64,000 nucleotides of DNA from Chitinophaga vietnamensis (GCF_902167635.1 NZ_CABHMS010000012.1:1-64000), one strand, 5' to 3'. Positions 15,367-25,278 are shown, counted from the first letter of the stretch. The notes: generated by a model not told the origin, from the sequence alone. Translations and numbers: made by a program.

Positions 15367-17925
15367 CTATTCTTCAGTTACAGGCTCTTCACCGTTAGCG
15401 TCGGCAGTGATGTCCGGGGTGTTGGTTTCACCTTCCGGCAACGCGTCGGTGGTCTCTTCCTCCTGTTCATCCAGGCGGGCTACAGCTGCAATCTCATCGT
15501 TATCATCCAGGCGGATCAGGCGTACGCCTTGTGTGGCGCGGCCAGCTTCGCGGATATCGGCTACCGCCATACGGATGGTGATACCGGATTTGCAGGTAAT
15601 CATCAGGTCATGCTTCTCTGTTACATCGAGGATGGCGATCAGGTTACCTGTTTTTTCAGTGATATTGATGGTCTTCACCCCTTTACCACCTCTGTTGGTG
15701 ATGCGGTATTCCTCGATATTGGTACGCTTTCCGTAACCTTTCTCAGACACCACCAGCACCGTTCTAGACGCATCGTCCTTGTCAACACAAATCATACCAA
15801 CTACCTCGTCCTTGTCGTTGTCCACCTCGATGCCTCTCACGCCGATGGCGCCGCGGCCGGTGTCACGTACGGTTACTTCCGGGAAACGGATCGCACGGCC
15901 ACTCTGAATGGCCATCATGATCTGGCTGTCGCCGGTAGTGAGCTTGGCTTCCAGCAGCTGGTCGCCTTCGTTGATGGTAATAGCGTTCACACCATTCTGA
16001 CGTGGACGGGAGAACTCTTCCAGCAGGGTTTTTTTGATGATACCGTTCTTGGTACAGAGTACAATATAGTGGTTATTGATGAAATCTTTATCACCCAGGT
16101 CTTTGATGTCGATGATCGCACGGATCTTATCGTCGGTCGGCAGCTGGATCATGTTCTGGATCGCACGGCCTTTACCGTTCTTCTCACCTTCAGGGATCTC
16201 ATATACTTTCAGCCAATAGCAGCGTCCTTTTTCTGTGAAGAACAGCATGGTGTGGTGCGTAGAGGCCACGAACAGGTGCTCGATGAAATCTTCATCACGT
16301 GTTCTGCCGCCGATGGCGCCACGGCCGCCGCGCTTCTGCTGGCGGTAGTCGAACGCAGAAGTACGTTTGATATATCCCAAATGTGAAATGGTGATCACCA
16401 CATCTTCTTCGGCAATGATATCTTCAATCCTCATCTCACTGGCGAGGTATTGAATTTCGGTTTTACGTTCGTCGCCGAATTTCTTCTTCACATCTTCCAG
16501 CTCTTCCTTGATGATCTTCATACGAAGGGATTCATCATTGAGCACGTCTTTCAGGTAAGCGATCAGTTTCATCACATCCTCATATTCCGCGCGGATCTTG
16601 TCGCGCTCCATGCCTGTTAAACGTTGCAAACGCAGTTCCAGTATGGCTTTGGATTGTATCTCCGATAATCCGAAGCTGCTCATCAAACCATCTTTCGCTT
16701 CTTCCGGCGTGGCGGCGGCGCGGATCAATGCGATCACCTCATCCAGGTGATCCAGCGCGATCAGGTAGCCTTGCAGGATGTGCGCTTTCTCTTCCGCTTT
16801 GCGCAGATCGAAGCGTGTTCTTCTCACTACCACTTCATGACGGAAGTCGATAAATTCTGCGATGATATCTCTCAGGTTCAGGATGCGTGGACGACCTTTC
16901 ACCAGCGCCACGTTGTTGATACCGAAAGATGTTTGCAGTTCGGAGTATTTGTATAACTGGTTGATGATAACGTTGGGGATCGCCTCACGTTTCAGGTCTA
17001 TCACAAGGCGCATACCTTCGCGGTCGCTCTCGTCGCGTACATCGGAGATGCCTTCGATGATCTTGTCGTTCACCAGCTGTGCAATTTTCTGGTGCAGCAT
17101 GGCTTTGTTGATCTGGTAAGGCAGCTCATAAATCACGAGTCTTTCACGGCCTGCTTTAGAGATTTCTGAAGTGATCTTGCCACGTACCACTACCCTTCCG
17201 CGGCCGGTTTCAAAGCCTTGTTTCACGCCGTCGAAACCATAGATGATGCCACCTGTAGGGAAATCGGGCGCTTTCACGTGTTTGATCAGTTCCTCTACAG
17301 TGATCTCTCTGTTGTCGATGTAGGCGATACAGCCATCCACCACTTCGGTGAGGTTGTGGGGCATGATGTTGGTGGCCATACCTACTGCGATACCGGAGGC
17401 GCCATTGACAAGCAGGTGCGGAATACGTGTAGGCAATACCGTAGGTTCTTCCAGGGTATCGTCGAAGTTGAGGGAGAAATCCACTGTTTCTTTTTCAATG
17501 TCTTCCAGCATGGCTTCTGCCATACGTTGCAAACGGACCTCGGTATAACGCATCGCTGCGGGCATGTCGCCATCTACCGAACCGAAGTTACCCTGGCCAT
17601 CTACCAGCATGTAGCGAAGGCTCCAGGGCTGCGCCATACGTACGATGGTATCGTAGATAGAAGCATCGCCATGCGGGTGATACTTACCCATTACGTCACC
17701 CACCACACGGGCAGACTTCTTGTAAGGTTTGTTACTGTGGTTACCCAATTCATTCATACCGAAAAGGACCCTGCGGTGTACGGGTTTCAAACCGTCTCTC
17801 ACATCAGGCAGCGCACGGCCTACGATCACCGACATCGAGTAGTCGATGTATGCCGTTTTCATCTGCTCCTCGATATTAATCTGGATAATTTTCCCTTCCT
17901 GCTGATTTTCCGTATGCTCTGTCAT
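15367..17925 (-). CDS. gyrA: DNA gyrase subunit A
   Basis: This is the cleavage and religation subunit of DNA gyrase, which adds negative supercoils with GyrB. The catalytic tyrosine is Y127 in [10 protein letters not shown]. The C-terminal beta-propeller contains the GyrA-box-like motif QKRGGRG and a later NRGGKG. The tail is acidic, as usual; 852 residues is normal. In the quinolone region the sequence is [10 protein letters not shown], so the residue aligned with E. coli Ser83 is Ala88, while the Asp87 equivalent is kept (D92). It is transcribed divergently from the gene at 18349, across a 423-bp gap. Confidence 0.97.
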   Translation of the reverse strand: MTEHTENQQEGKIIQINIEEQMKTAYIDYSMSVIVGRALPDVRDGLKPVHRRVLFGMNELGNHSNKPYKKSARVVGDVMGKYHPHGDASIYDTIVRMAQPWSLRYMLVDGQGNFGSVDGDMPAAMRYTEVRLQRMAEAMLEDIEKETVDFSLNFDDTLEEPTVLPTRIPHLLVNGASGIAVGMATNIMPHNLTEVVDGCIAYIDNREITVEELIKHVKAPDFPTGGIIYGFDGVKQGFETGRGRVVVRGKITSEISKAGRERLVIYELPYQINKAMLHQKIAQLVNDKIIEGISDVRDESDREGMRLVIDLKREAIPNVIINQLYKYSELQTSFGINNVALVKGRPRILNLRDIIAEFIDFRHEVVVRRTRFDLRKAEEKAHILQGYLIALDHLDEVIALIRAAATPEEAKDGLMSSFGLSEIQSKAILELRLQRLTGMERDKIRAEYEDVMKLIAYLKDVLNDESLRMKIIKEELEDVKKKFGDERKTEIQYLASEMRIEDIIAEEDVVITISHLGYIKRTSAFDYRQQKRGGRGAIGGRTRDEDFIEHLFVASTHHTMLFFTEKGRCYWLKVYEIPEGEKNGKGRAIQNMIQLPTDDKIRAIIDIKDLGDKDFINNHYIVLCTKNGIIKKTLLEEFSRPRQNGVNAITINEGDQLLEAKLTTGDSQIMMAIQSGRAIRFPEVTVRDTGRGAIGVRGIEVDNDKDEVVGMICVDKDDASRTVLVVSEKGYGKRTNIEEYRITNRGGKGVKTINITEKTGNLIAILDVTEKHDLMITCKSGITIRMAVADIREAGRATQGVRLIRLDDNDEIAAVARLDEQEEETTDALPEGETNTPDITADANGEEPVTEE

Positions 17926-18348
17926 TTAGTGTTGATTTACAGATTTTTCTGCTGAAAACAAATAAAGGCAAATATAGCCATTTCAGGCCTTATTACAGCC
18001 TAAAAATCAATAAATGTGAATAAAATTGATCATAGTGAATAAGGGTTATATAGCAGGATCGTTATATGATTAAATAGCGCTATGGCATACAACCATTTAC
18101 CGGCATTCAGCGTTATTAATACAAATGCCGTAATTTTACTTTTTATTTGATATGTCTCTTTTTGAAGATATATAAGAAATAAAATATTGGCAAACTATTT
18201 GTTTCTAACCCTATGATAATCAATACATCGAATCAACGGAAAACATTAATTCTTTCAGGATCAAATCCAAACTAGCAGGCAGATTCGAACATAAGTGTCA
18301 AAATTGCTGTTATTCCCCTGATTCTTAACCACTTTTCTAAAAAGAACT
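17926..18348. other. Divergent intergenic region between gyrA and the dehydrogenase gene
   Basis: This 423-bp AT-rich stretch holds no reading frame that I would call a gene. It contains the gyrA -7 candidate at 17969-17976, and presumably the promoter for the gene at 18349, though I found no clear TAnnTTTG box for that gene. Confidence 0.5.
17969..17976 (-). promoter_or_regulatory. Candidate -7 box (TATATTTG) for gyrA
   Basis: The minus strand reads TATATTTG, a perfect TAnnTTTG match, 43 bp upstream of the gyrA ATG. No clear TTG element stands at the expected distance. Confidence 0.45.
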
Positions 18349-19674
18349 ATGAGAAACATTTTGTTGTTTGGTGCAGGTAAATCCGCGACCAGTCTTATAG
18401 ATTACCTGCTGACGAATGCTCCCCGGCAGAAGTGGCACATCACGGTGGCGGACCATGATCTCATGCTTATCAAATCAAAAACAGGTAAATCTTATTACGC
18501 AACCCCGGTGGAACTGGATATCAAAAACCAGGCAGCCCGCCAGCAACTCATCCAGGAAACAGACCTCGTTATCTCATTACTCCCGGCAGCCCTGCATATC
18601 ACTGTAGCCAAGGACTGCCTGCATTTCGGCAAACACCTCCTCACCGCTTCCTACATCGATCCCGAAGTACGCAAGCTGGAAAAAGATATTGAAAAAGCCG
18701 GCCTCCTTTTCATGTATGAAATGGGCCTCGATCCCGGCATCGATCATATGTCCGCCATGAAACTCATCCACTCCATCGAGAAGAAAGGCGGCCAGATATT
18801 TTCCTTCAAATCTTACTGTGGCGGGCTCATTTCGCCCGATAGCAACGATAATCCTTGGCAATATAAAATATCCTGGAATGCCCGCAACATCGTGCTGGCA
18901 GGCAGTTCCGGCGCTACCTACAAAGAAAAAGGAAAGGTGAAGGAACTCAGTTACGAACAACTGTTCGATCACTCCAAAACCATACAGGTACCCGGCCTCG
19001 GCAAACTGGCCTACTACCCCAACCGCGATTCACTCGCCTATATGGATGCCTATAAACTCCAGGATATTGCTACCTTTATGCGGGCCACCCTGCGCTTCCC
19101 CGACTTCTGCGAAGGCTGGAACGCACTGGTGAAGCTGGGCCTGACAGATGATCATCACAAAATACAAACGGATCATCTCTCCTATTTCAAATGGGCCTCG
19201 CAACATATCAAAGGCGATAAACAAGCCCCGCATGATGAAGCCATCGCCCACCACCTCGGCGTGAGCAGCAAGTCGAAAGTGATCCGCCAACTCAAGTTCT
19301 TGGGACTGCTCAACGGCGATACCATTAACCTCGGCGAACAAACCAATGCCAGCGTATTGCAGCACATCGTGGAAGATAAACTGCGCATGGAGCCTTCAGA
19401 CAAAGACATGATCGTGATGATGCACGAGATAGAGTTCGAACGCCGCAACATGGCCACCCGCATGCATGCTTACATGATCACGCAAGGGGAAGACAATGTG
19501 CGCACCGCGATGGCCAAAACAGTAGGCCTGCCACTGGGCATCATGGCCAAACTGATCATGCAGGAAAAAATAACATTGAAAGGATTGCAGATACCAGTAT
19601 TACCGGAGATCTATAACCCGGTGCTGAAGGAACTGGAAGAATTTGATATCAGGTTCGAGGAGAGTTTCGAATAA
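18349..19674 (+). CDS. Saccharopine dehydrogenase-family protein
   Basis: This 441-residue NAD(P)-dependent oxidoreductase-like protein begins with a Rossmann nucleotide-binding motif (LLFGAGKSA, residues 5-13). The central MYEMGLDPGIDHM segment is typical of saccharopine dehydrogenase (glutamate-forming) and homospermidine synthase relatives. The likely role is lysine metabolism through saccharopine, but the family is broad and no other lysine pathway genes are adjacent. It is monocistronic: a long leader precedes it and a strong intrinsic terminator follows at 19723. Confidence 0.85.
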   Translation: MRNILLFGAGKSATSLIDYLLTNAPRQKWHITVADHDLMLIKSKTGKSYYATPVELDIKNQAARQQLIQETDLVISLLPAALHITVAKDCLHFGKHLLTASYIDPEVRKLEKDIEKAGLLFMYEMGLDPGIDHMSAMKLIHSIEKKGGQIFSFKSYCGGLISPDSNDNPWQYKISWNARNIVLAGSSGATYKEKGKVKELSYEQLFDHSKTIQVPGLGKLAYYPNRDSLAYMDAYKLQDIATFMRATLRFPDFCEGWNALVKLGLTDDHHKIQTDHLSYFKWASQHIKGDKQAPHDEAIAHHLGVSSKSKVIRQLKFLGLLNGDTINLGEQTNASVLQHIVEDKLRMEPSDKDMIVMMHEIEFERRNMATRMHAYMITQGEDNVRTAMAKTVGLPLGIMAKLIMQEKITLKGLQIPVLPEIYNPVLKELEEFDIRFEESFE

Positions 19675-19722
19675 AGAAATGTTTCCTATGGTAAACTCGC
19701 CCTGAGTGAAAGGAAATGTGAT

Positions 19723-19755
19723 GCCCCCCGCAACAAACGGGGGGCTATTTTTTTA
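19723..19755 (+). terminator. Intrinsic terminator after the dehydrogenase gene
   Basis: A perfect 8-bp stem, GCCCCCCG/CGGGGGGC (19723-19730 and 19738-19745), has a 7-nt loop and is followed by tatttttttat. It overlaps the last codons of the convergent sirtuin gene by a few bases. Confidence 0.9.
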
Positions 19756-20439
19756 TAACAAGAGAGAGATCAATTCCTGTACACCCGCTGTGGCAGGCTT
19801 TTCTATGAGAATGAGCTGATCCAGCCCGTCTACGGCTGGTATCTTCTTGTCGATAATATATTTCGGTACTGCAGGCCCCACGTGATGAAGCAAACCCGCG
19901 GCAGGATATACATTCAGCGAAGTGCCTACCACTACAAAGATATCAGCCTGCATCACTTCACGCAGTGCATCTTCGATCATGGGCACGGGTTCGCCGAACC
20001 ATACGATGTGTGGCCGGAGCTGGCCACCATCGGGGGCAAGGTCGCCCAGGCGGATATCATCGCGGATATCCATGGTGCGGTACGCCGCAGGATCGTTTAC
20101 ACTGCGCATCTTGAATATCTCGCCATGCAGGTGTATCACTTGTGTAGAGCCGCCACGCTCGTGGAGGTCGTCGATGTTTTGAGTGATCACCCTTACATCG
20201 TATCGTTGTTCCAGCAGTGCGAGGCCGGTGTGGGCGGCGTTAGGCTGCACGTTCATCACATCGCGGCGGCGACTGTTGTAGAAGTCGAGCACAAGACCGG
20301 GATTCTTTTGCCAGCCATCGGGCGATGCTACTTCATATACATCGTAGCCTTCCCACAATCCATCGGAATCGCGGAAGGTACGGAGGCCGCTCTCTGCGCT
20401 GATACCGGCGCCTGTAAGTACTACCAGTCTTGGTTTCAT
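19753..20439 (-). CDS. cobB: Sir2-family NAD-dependent protein deacylase
   Basis: This is a 228-residue sirtuin that removes acyl groups from lysines using NAD. It shows LTGAGISAESGLRTF (NAD site), TQNIDDLHERGG, the catalytic His in HLHGE, and LRPHIVWFGEPVP. The small domain, which in most sirtuins holds four Zn-binding Cys, has no Cys here (KMRSVNDPAAYRTMD), so it appears to be a zinc-free variant. It is the last gene of a minus-strand run and starts 1 bp after the EVE gene stop, suggesting coupled translation. Confidence 0.9.
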   Translation of the reverse strand: MKPRLVVLTGAGISAESGLRTFRDSDGLWEGYDVYEVASPDGWQKNPGLVLDFYNSRRRDVMNVQPNAAHTGLALLEQRYDVRVITQNIDDLHERGGSTQVIHLHGEIFKMRSVNDPAAYRTMDIRDDIRLGDLAPDGGQLRPHIVWFGEPVPMIEDALREVMQADIFVVVGTSLNVYPAAGLLHHVGPAVPKYIIDKKIPAVDGLDQLILIEKPATAGVQELISLLL

Positions 20440-20440
20440 A

Positions 20441-20851
20441 TTATTTCATCTTGCCCAGTTCCATAATGGCTTCAAACTCTTCCGGCTTCACATCGCATAC
20501 GGAGAGGCGGCCAATGCGCACCAGCGACATATTCGCCAGTCTTTTATCGGCCTTGATAGTGGCGAGGGTCACAGGTTCCTTGAAAGCCTTTACCGGCTTG
20601 AGGTCTACCACTACCCAATTGGTATCGGTGGTGGTAGGATCCTGATAGGCTTCCTTGGCTACCTGCGCCAGGCCTACTACGGCGAGGCCTTCATTGCTAT
20701 GATAGAACAATACCTGGTCGCCTTTTTTCATAGCCCTGAGGTTATTGCGGGCGGCGTAGTTACGCACTCCGTCCCAGAATGTTACTTTATCTTTCACAAA
20801 CTGATCCCAGGAATACTTGAATGGTTCAGACTTCACGAGCCAGTAATTCAT
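20441..20851 (-). CDS. EVE domain-containing protein
   Basis: This is a 136-residue single-domain protein with the EVE/PUA-like start MNYWLVKSEP and the WDGVRNYAARNNLRAMKKGD core. EVE domains bind modified bases in nucleic acids in characterised relatives. No fused endonuclease or McrB-like partner is seen, so it is the stand-alone housekeeping type. It lies between the Fe-S protein gene and the sirtuin gene, 36 bp after the former, probably in one transcript. Confidence 0.9.
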   Translation of the reverse strand: MNYWLVKSEPFKYSWDQFVKDKVTFWDGVRNYAARNNLRAMKKGDQVLFYHSNEGLAVVGLAQVAKEAYQDPTTTDTNWVVVDLKPVKAFKEPVTLATIKADKRLANMSLVRIGRLSVCDVKPEEFEAIMELGKMK

Positions 20852-20887
20852 CTTGTAATTTTTGATTGTGAGAACTGACGGAGCAGA

Positions 20888-21607
20888 TCACCAGCCGCTG
20901 GCCAATACATCTGCGATATGCATGATCTTGATATTGGTGCCGTGCTTGCGGATATAGCCGTCGAGGTGCATGAGACAGGAAAGATCGGTGGAGATGAGAT
21001 AATCGGCGCCACTGTTAACGGCGTTATTGACTTTCTGTTCTCCCATACCGATGGAGATGGGTTCGAACTTTACGGAGAAGGTACCGCCGAAACCGCAGCA
21101 CACTTCGCAATCGTTCATTTCACGCAGTTCCAGGCCTTTCACTTTTTCGAGCAGCTGGCGGGGTCCTTGTTTGATGCCGCATTCGCGCAGGGCGCCGCAG
21201 GCATCGTGGTAGGTGCCTACACCGTTGAGGGTGGCGCCGAGGTCGGTCACATGCAATACTTCCGTGAGGAATTCGGTGAACTCGTAGAGGTTTTTCTTCA
21301 GGAGTTTCACTTCATTATGAGCAGCGGAATTATCAAACAATTTGCTGTAGTAGTTGCGTACAAAGCCGGTGCAGGAGCCGCTGGGCGCAACGATGTAGTC
21401 GAAGGTATGAAAGTCCTTTACAAATTTATTCGCTACCGATCTGCATTCGTCGTGATAGCCGGCGTTGAAGGCTGGCTGGCCGCAGCAGGTCTGGTCTGTA
21501 TTATACATCACATTACAGCCCAGTTTTTCCAGCACTTTCACCATATTGAATGCTGTTTCCGGGAACAGCTGATCTACAAAACACGGTATGAATAACTGTA
21601 CGTTCAT
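20888..21607 (-). CDS. (Fe-S)-binding protein, LutA/YkgE-like
   Basis: The 239-residue protein has two cysteine-rich CCG domains, with CCGQPAFNAG near residue 42 and CEVCCGFGG near residue 167, plus extra Cys residues (SGSC, DACGALREC). LutA is the Fe-S subunit of the LutABC lactate oxidation complex and works with LutB and LutC; neither is adjacent, so the exact reaction is uncertain. The gene follows ribH by 9 bp and precedes the EVE gene. Confidence 0.85.
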   Translation of the reverse strand: MNVQLFIPCFVDQLFPETAFNMVKVLEKLGCNVMYNTDQTCCGQPAFNAGYHDECRSVANKFVKDFHTFDYIVAPSGSCTGFVRNYYSKLFDNSAAHNEVKLLKKNLYEFTEFLTEVLHVTDLGATLNGVGTYHDACGALRECGIKQGPRQLLEKVKGLELREMNDCEVCCGFGGTFSVKFEPISIGMGEQKVNNAVNSGADYLISTDLSCLMHLDGYIRKHGTNIKIMHIADVLASGW

Positions 21608-21616
21608 CTTGATATT

Positions 21617-22117
21617 TTAACTCTTTGCCAATGCTCTTTGCAGGGCGATCATCTTCAGGGCGGTGATGGCGGCTTCTTCTCCTTTGTGTCCGTGCGCGCC
21701 ACCGAGCCTGTCGAGCGCCTGTTGTTCATTATCTACTGTTAAGATACCGAATATAACGGGAACGGGTAACTGCAAGTTCAGTTGCAGTATCCCTTCTGTT
21801 ACGGCCTTGCACACGTAGTCGAAATGCGGGGTTTCTCCGCGGATCACGCAACCAAACGCAATAATAGCGCCAGGCTGGTTGCCGGTGCCTTTGGTGGCTT
21901 CCCAATATTGTTTGCAGGCGTAGGGCAGCTCAAAGGCGCCGGGCACTACGATCCTGTTCACTTTCGATACGTTGTATTGCGTCAGCGATCTTTGGCAGCC
22001 TGCTGCCAGTTCGTTGACGATGGCGTCGTTCCATTCGGTGTACACCATAACAACACTGGCATCCTCCAGGTTGAGAATGCCAGCATCATTTAATAAGCTT
22101 TTATTATTTTCAGACAT
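21617..22117 (-). CDS. ribH: 6,7-dimethyl-8-ribityllumazine synthase
   Basis: This enzyme joins 5-amino-6-ribitylamino-uracil with 3,4-dihydroxy-2-butanone 4-phosphate to make the direct precursor of riboflavin. The motifs GAFELPYACK and GETPHFDYVC mark the substrate site, and GHKGEEAA near the C-terminus is also typical; 166 residues fits the family. No other riboflavin genes are near, so the pathway is scattered in this genome. It sits in a minus-strand run after a TPR gene. Confidence 0.95.
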   Translation of the reverse strand: MSENNKSLLNDAGILNLEDASVVMVYTEWNDAIVNELAAGCQRSLTQYNVSKVNRIVVPGAFELPYACKQYWEATKGTGNQPGAIIAFGCVIRGETPHFDYVCKAVTEGILQLNLQLPVPVIFGILTVDNEQQALDRLGGAHGHKGEEAAITALKMIALQRALAKS

Positions 22118-22183
22118 AATCGGATTTTGGACCAGCTTTCAGCGCAGCAGCGCGGGTTGCGGTACCACGCTGAAAACTGTAGC

Positions 22184-22882
22184 TTAGTTCTTAACGTCGC
22201 CCAGTCTGGCGAGGTATTTATCCATATCCCTGCCTTCGTTAGAGAGCGGGAATTTCTCTTTGATCTCTTTGTAGATAGCGATAGCATCCTGTGGTTTGCC
22301 TGCTTTTTCCAGGGCCATACCGGCGCGGAACAGGTATACAGGAGAAGTGAGTTCGTTATCGTTATAGTGACCGGCTTTCTTGTAGTATTCAATACCTTCA
22401 TTGGTGTTGTTCAGTTCCATGTAGGCATCACCGATGAGGCCATAGGCAGCGGGTTGCAGCAGCAGATCGGTAGCGCTGAAGGATTTCAGCATATCGATAC
22501 CTTTCTGGTATTCACCGAGGCGGATGTAACATACGCCTGCGCTGTATTTGGCGAGGTTGCCGGCTTTGGTGCCGCCATATTTGTTGATCACCTGCAGAAA
22601 ACCGTAGTTGTTACCGTCGCCGTTGAGCGCCAGTTTGAAAGAGTCAACAGCGAAGTAGTTCTGTGCGTGGAACACCATTTCCTGCGCTTTGTTCTCATTA
22701 GGTTGTTTGATAAAACGATTGTAAGCAAAGAAACCGCCTACTACTACCACTATTGCCAGGAGCGCAATATTGATAACATTTTTGTTTTTGGTATAGAAAT
22801 CTTCAGCTCTGTGCATAGATGCCTGCAGATCGAAATCCTGATCTACCGGCGGTGTAGTGGCTTTATTTTTAGTTTCTGCCAT
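22184..22882 (-). CDS. Membrane-anchored tetratricopeptide-repeat protein
   Basis: This is a 232-residue protein with an acidic cytoplasmic N-terminus, one membrane helix at about residues 36-55 and a C-terminal domain of TPR-like repeats (AKYSAGVCYIRLGEY, AAYGLIGDAYMEL). The architecture resembles YfgM/BamD-like scaffold proteins. It may help envelope protein folding or assembly; that is inference from architecture only. It is upstream of ribH on the same strand. Confidence 0.8.
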   Translation of the reverse strand: MAETKNKATTPPVDQDFDLQASMHRAEDFYTKNKNVINIALLAIVVVVGGFFAYNRFIKQPNENKAQEMVFHAQNYFAVDSFKLALNGDGNNYGFLQVINKYGGTKAGNLAKYSAGVCYIRLGEYQKGIDMLKSFSATDLLLQPAAYGLIGDAYMELNNTNEGIEYYKKAGHYNDNELTSPVYLFRAGMALEKAGKPQDAIAIYKEIKEKFPLSNEGRDMDKYLARLGDVKN

Positions 22883-22919
22883 TTGGTGAATAGTGATTAG
22901 TGAATGATAAATAACAGGT

Positions 22920-22960
22920 AATGGTGAGTGGTCAACGAATCCCGTTAACCACTCACCATT
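22920..22960 (-). terminator. Hairpin between pdhA and the TPR gene
   Basis: A 13-bp perfect stem, AATGGTGAGTGGT/ACCACTCACCATT, is extended inward with one mismatch. It lies just downstream of the pdhA stop. The tail is moderately T-rich on the minus strand, so it probably ends or attenuates the pdhA transcript. Confidence 0.55.
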
Positions 22961-22974
22961 TACGTTAAAAAATG

Positions 22975-23967
22975 TTAGTCAACGATGAAAGGATAATCTT
23001 CCTGCGTATAAACATCTTTCAGCAGTTCGTCGTCAGACGGCCATGGCGACTCTTCAGCGAAGGTCACGCATTCTTCTACTTCATTCTTTACGCGTTCGTT
23101 GATGGCTTCGATTTCAGCTTCGGTAGCCCATTTATTTTTCTGGATCACTTTCAGTACTTCAGTGATCGGGTCTTTCTCTTTATATTCTTCTACCTCTTCC
23201 TTGGTGCGGTATTTAGCCGGATCGCTCATAGAGTGGCCGCGGTAGCGGTAAGTTTTGATTTCGAGCAGGGTGGGCCCGCCGCCTTCACGCGCGCGTTTCA
23301 CGGCTCTTTCCACGCCTTCATGCACTGTTTCGCAACTCATACCGTCGATAGAATCCGCCGGCATTTCGTAAGCATCTGCCAATTTGTAGATATCCATTAC
23401 GTTGGAGGTACGTTCTACAGAAGTACCCATGGCGTACATATTGTTTTCGCAAATGAATATTACGGGCAGTTTCCACAGCATGGCCATGTTGAAGGTTTCA
23501 TGCAGGATACCCTGGCGGGCCGCGCCATCACCGAAGAAGCACAGTACCACGTTGTCGGTACCGAGGTATTGTTCAGCAAAAGCCAGTCCGGCGCCGGTGC
23601 CTATCTGTGCGCCCACGATACCGTGGCCGCCGAAGAAATTATGTTCCTTGGAGAAAAAGTGCATGCTGCCTCCCTTTCCTTTGGAACAACCGGTCGCCTT
23701 ACCATACAATTCTGCCATACAAGCCTTTGCCGTGATACCTTTTGCAATCGCCAGCGCGTGGTCGCGGTAAGCAGTAATGAATTTGTCCTCCGGCTTGGTA
23801 GCAGTGATCGCACCCGCAGCAATCGCTTCCTGTCCGATATACAGGTGACAAAAACCACGGATCTTCTGCATCCCATACAATTGGCCGGCCTTCTCTTCAA
23901 AACGGCGCAGCAAAAGCATCAATTCATACCAGTACAGATACGTCTCTTTGGTGAATTTCGTCTTCAC
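22975..23967 (-). CDS. pdhA: Pyruvate dehydrogenase E1 component, alpha subunit
   Basis: This is the thiamine diphosphate-dependent decarboxylase subunit of the pyruvate dehydrogenase complex. The TPP motif begins GDGAARQG and continues to ENNMYAMGTS; RYRGHSMSDP is the phosphorylation-loop region. I place the start at the GTG at 23967 (VKTKFTKETY). A longer frame opens with a TTG at 24006, but that codon lies inside a perfect -7 box (24004-24011), so it cannot be transcribed from that promoter. A GTG at 23985 is a third option. The E1 beta and E2 genes are not adjacent, and the beta subunit must be encoded elsewhere. Confidence 0.9.
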   Translation of the reverse strand: MKTKFTKETYLYWYELMLLLRRFEEKAGQLYGMQKIRGFCHLYIGQEAIAAGAITATKPEDKFITAYRDHALAIAKGITAKACMAELYGKATGCSKGKGGSMHFFSKEHNFFGGHGIVGAQIGTGAGLAFAEQYLGTDNVVLCFFGDGAARQGILHETFNMAMLWKLPVIFICENNMYAMGTSVERTSNVMDIYKLADAYEMPADSIDGMSCETVHEGVERAVKRAREGGGPTLLEIKTYRYRGHSMSDPAKYRTKEEVEEYKEKDPITEVLKVIQKNKWATEAEIEAINERVKNEVEECVTFAEESPWPSDDELLKDVYTQEDYPFIVD

Positions 23968-24003
23968 GTCTGTTTTAGTTTGCACTCTTTCTAAATTTGT
24001 TCG

Positions 24004-24011
24004 CAAATATA
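24004..24011 (-). promoter_or_regulatory. Candidate -7 box (TATATTTG) for pdhA
   Basis: A perfect TAnnTTTG match on the minus strand. It contains the upstream TTG that would otherwise look like a start codon, which is why a downstream GTG is preferred for pdhA. Confidence 0.5.
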
Positions 24012-24157
24012 ACAGGAAAATCGTAAAATATAAATATCAATTCCAATTCCCGTTAAATTATGCAAATTCATCAATTTCAATAAGTTTTGTATTTATTTGC
24101 AGATTATTGTCTGCGAAGCTCCGATGGCCGCGGTTTTTTATCAGTTATAAATCGGAG

Positions 24158-24165
24158 TATTTTTG
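24158..24165 (+). promoter_or_regulatory. Candidate -7 box (TATTTTTG) for recF
   Basis: A perfect TAnnTTTG match 31 bp upstream of the recF TTG start. Confidence 0.45.
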
Positions 24166-24195
24166 CATATTATTATTCACGCATAACTTTTTTCA

Positions 24196-25278
24196 TTGCT
24201 GTATATAAAAAAAATATCACTCGTACAGTTTAAAAACTATACCCAGCAGCAATTCCTCTTCGATAAAAAGGTGGTGGGCATTACCGGGCGCAACGGCTCC
24301 GGTAAAACCAACCTCCTCGATGCCATCTATTACCTCTGCTTTACCCGCAGCTATTTCACCAGCAACGAAAGCCAGAACACCCGGTATCATACCAACGGCT
24401 TCCGACTGGAAGGCACCTTCAGCAAAAATGGCCATGAAGAAAAGATCCTCTGCACCGTAAAGGAAGGCAAAAAAGAGTTCTCGCTCAACGATGATAAATA
24501 CGATCGCTTCTCCCGCCACATCGGGCAGTTCCCCGCGGTGATGATCGCTCCGGACGATGCAGCCATCATCGCCGGCGGCAGCGAAGAACGCCGCAAGTGG
24601 CTCGATACCCTGCTCTCCCAGCTCGATCCCTCCTATCTCGATCACCTGATCGTGTATCAGAAAATATTATTGCAGCGCAATACCCTGCTGAAAAATATGG
24701 AGGCGAGCGGCCCGCAGCAGGATCAACTTCTCGATATCTTCGATCTCCAGCTGGTACAACATGGCGTGCCTGTGTTCAAAGCCCGGCAGCAGTTCCTGCA
24801 AGCGTTCATACCAGAGGTACAACGTCTTTACGATTACATCGCCGGCACACACGAAACCGTGAATATCCGCTACCATTGCAGCTTACAGGAAGATGACTTT
24901 GCCAACCTGCTGCATGCCTGCCGTTACCGCGATATGCAATTACAACGTACCAGCACCGGCATCCATCGCGACGACCTCGTATTCCTGCTCAATGATCATC
25001 CCATGAAAACCAGCGCCTCGCAAGGCCAGCGTAAAAGTTTTCTCTTCGCCCTCAAGCTCGCACAGTTTGAAGTGCTGAAAAAACATAAGCAGTTCCCGCC
25101 CCTGCTGCTGCTCGACGACGTTTTCGAAAAGCTCGACCAGGATCGCGTAATGCGCCTCATCGCCCTAGTGGCCGATCAGCAATATGGCCAGGTATTCATC
25201 ACAGACACCCATGCACAACGGCTGCTGGACGCTTTTGCCGCCACCGGAGAAACGGTACAACTGATAAGTATTTCTTGA
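24196..25278 (+). CDS. recF: DNA replication and repair protein RecF
   Basis: RecF is an SMC-like ATPase that helps load RecA at gaps in damaged DNA. It shows a Walker A motif (GRNGSGKT, near residue 33), an ABC signature (SQGQRKS) and a Walker B motif (LLLLDDVFEKLD). The start appears to be TTG at 24196, since no ATG occurs until well into the ATPase domain. At 360 residues it has the usual length. It is followed by an inverted repeat and then the DUF721 gene, a pairing often seen in Bacteroidota. Confidence 0.95.
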   Translation: MLYIKKISLVQFKNYTQQQFLFDKKVVGITGRNGSGKTNLLDAIYYLCFTRSYFTSNESQNTRYHTNGFRLEGTFSKNGHEEKILCTVKEGKKEFSLNDDKYDRFSRHIGQFPAVMIAPDDAAIIAGGSEERRKWLDTLLSQLDPSYLDHLIVYQKILLQRNTLLKNMEASGPQQDQLLDIFDLQLVQHGVPVFKARQQFLQAFIPEVQRLYDYIAGTHETVNIRYHCSLQEDDFANLLHACRYRDMQLQRTSTGIHRDDLVFLLNDHPMKTSASQGQRKSFLFALKLAQFEVLKKHKQFPPLLLLDDVFEKLDQDRVMRLIALVADQQYGQVFITDTHAQRLLDAFAATGETVQLISIS

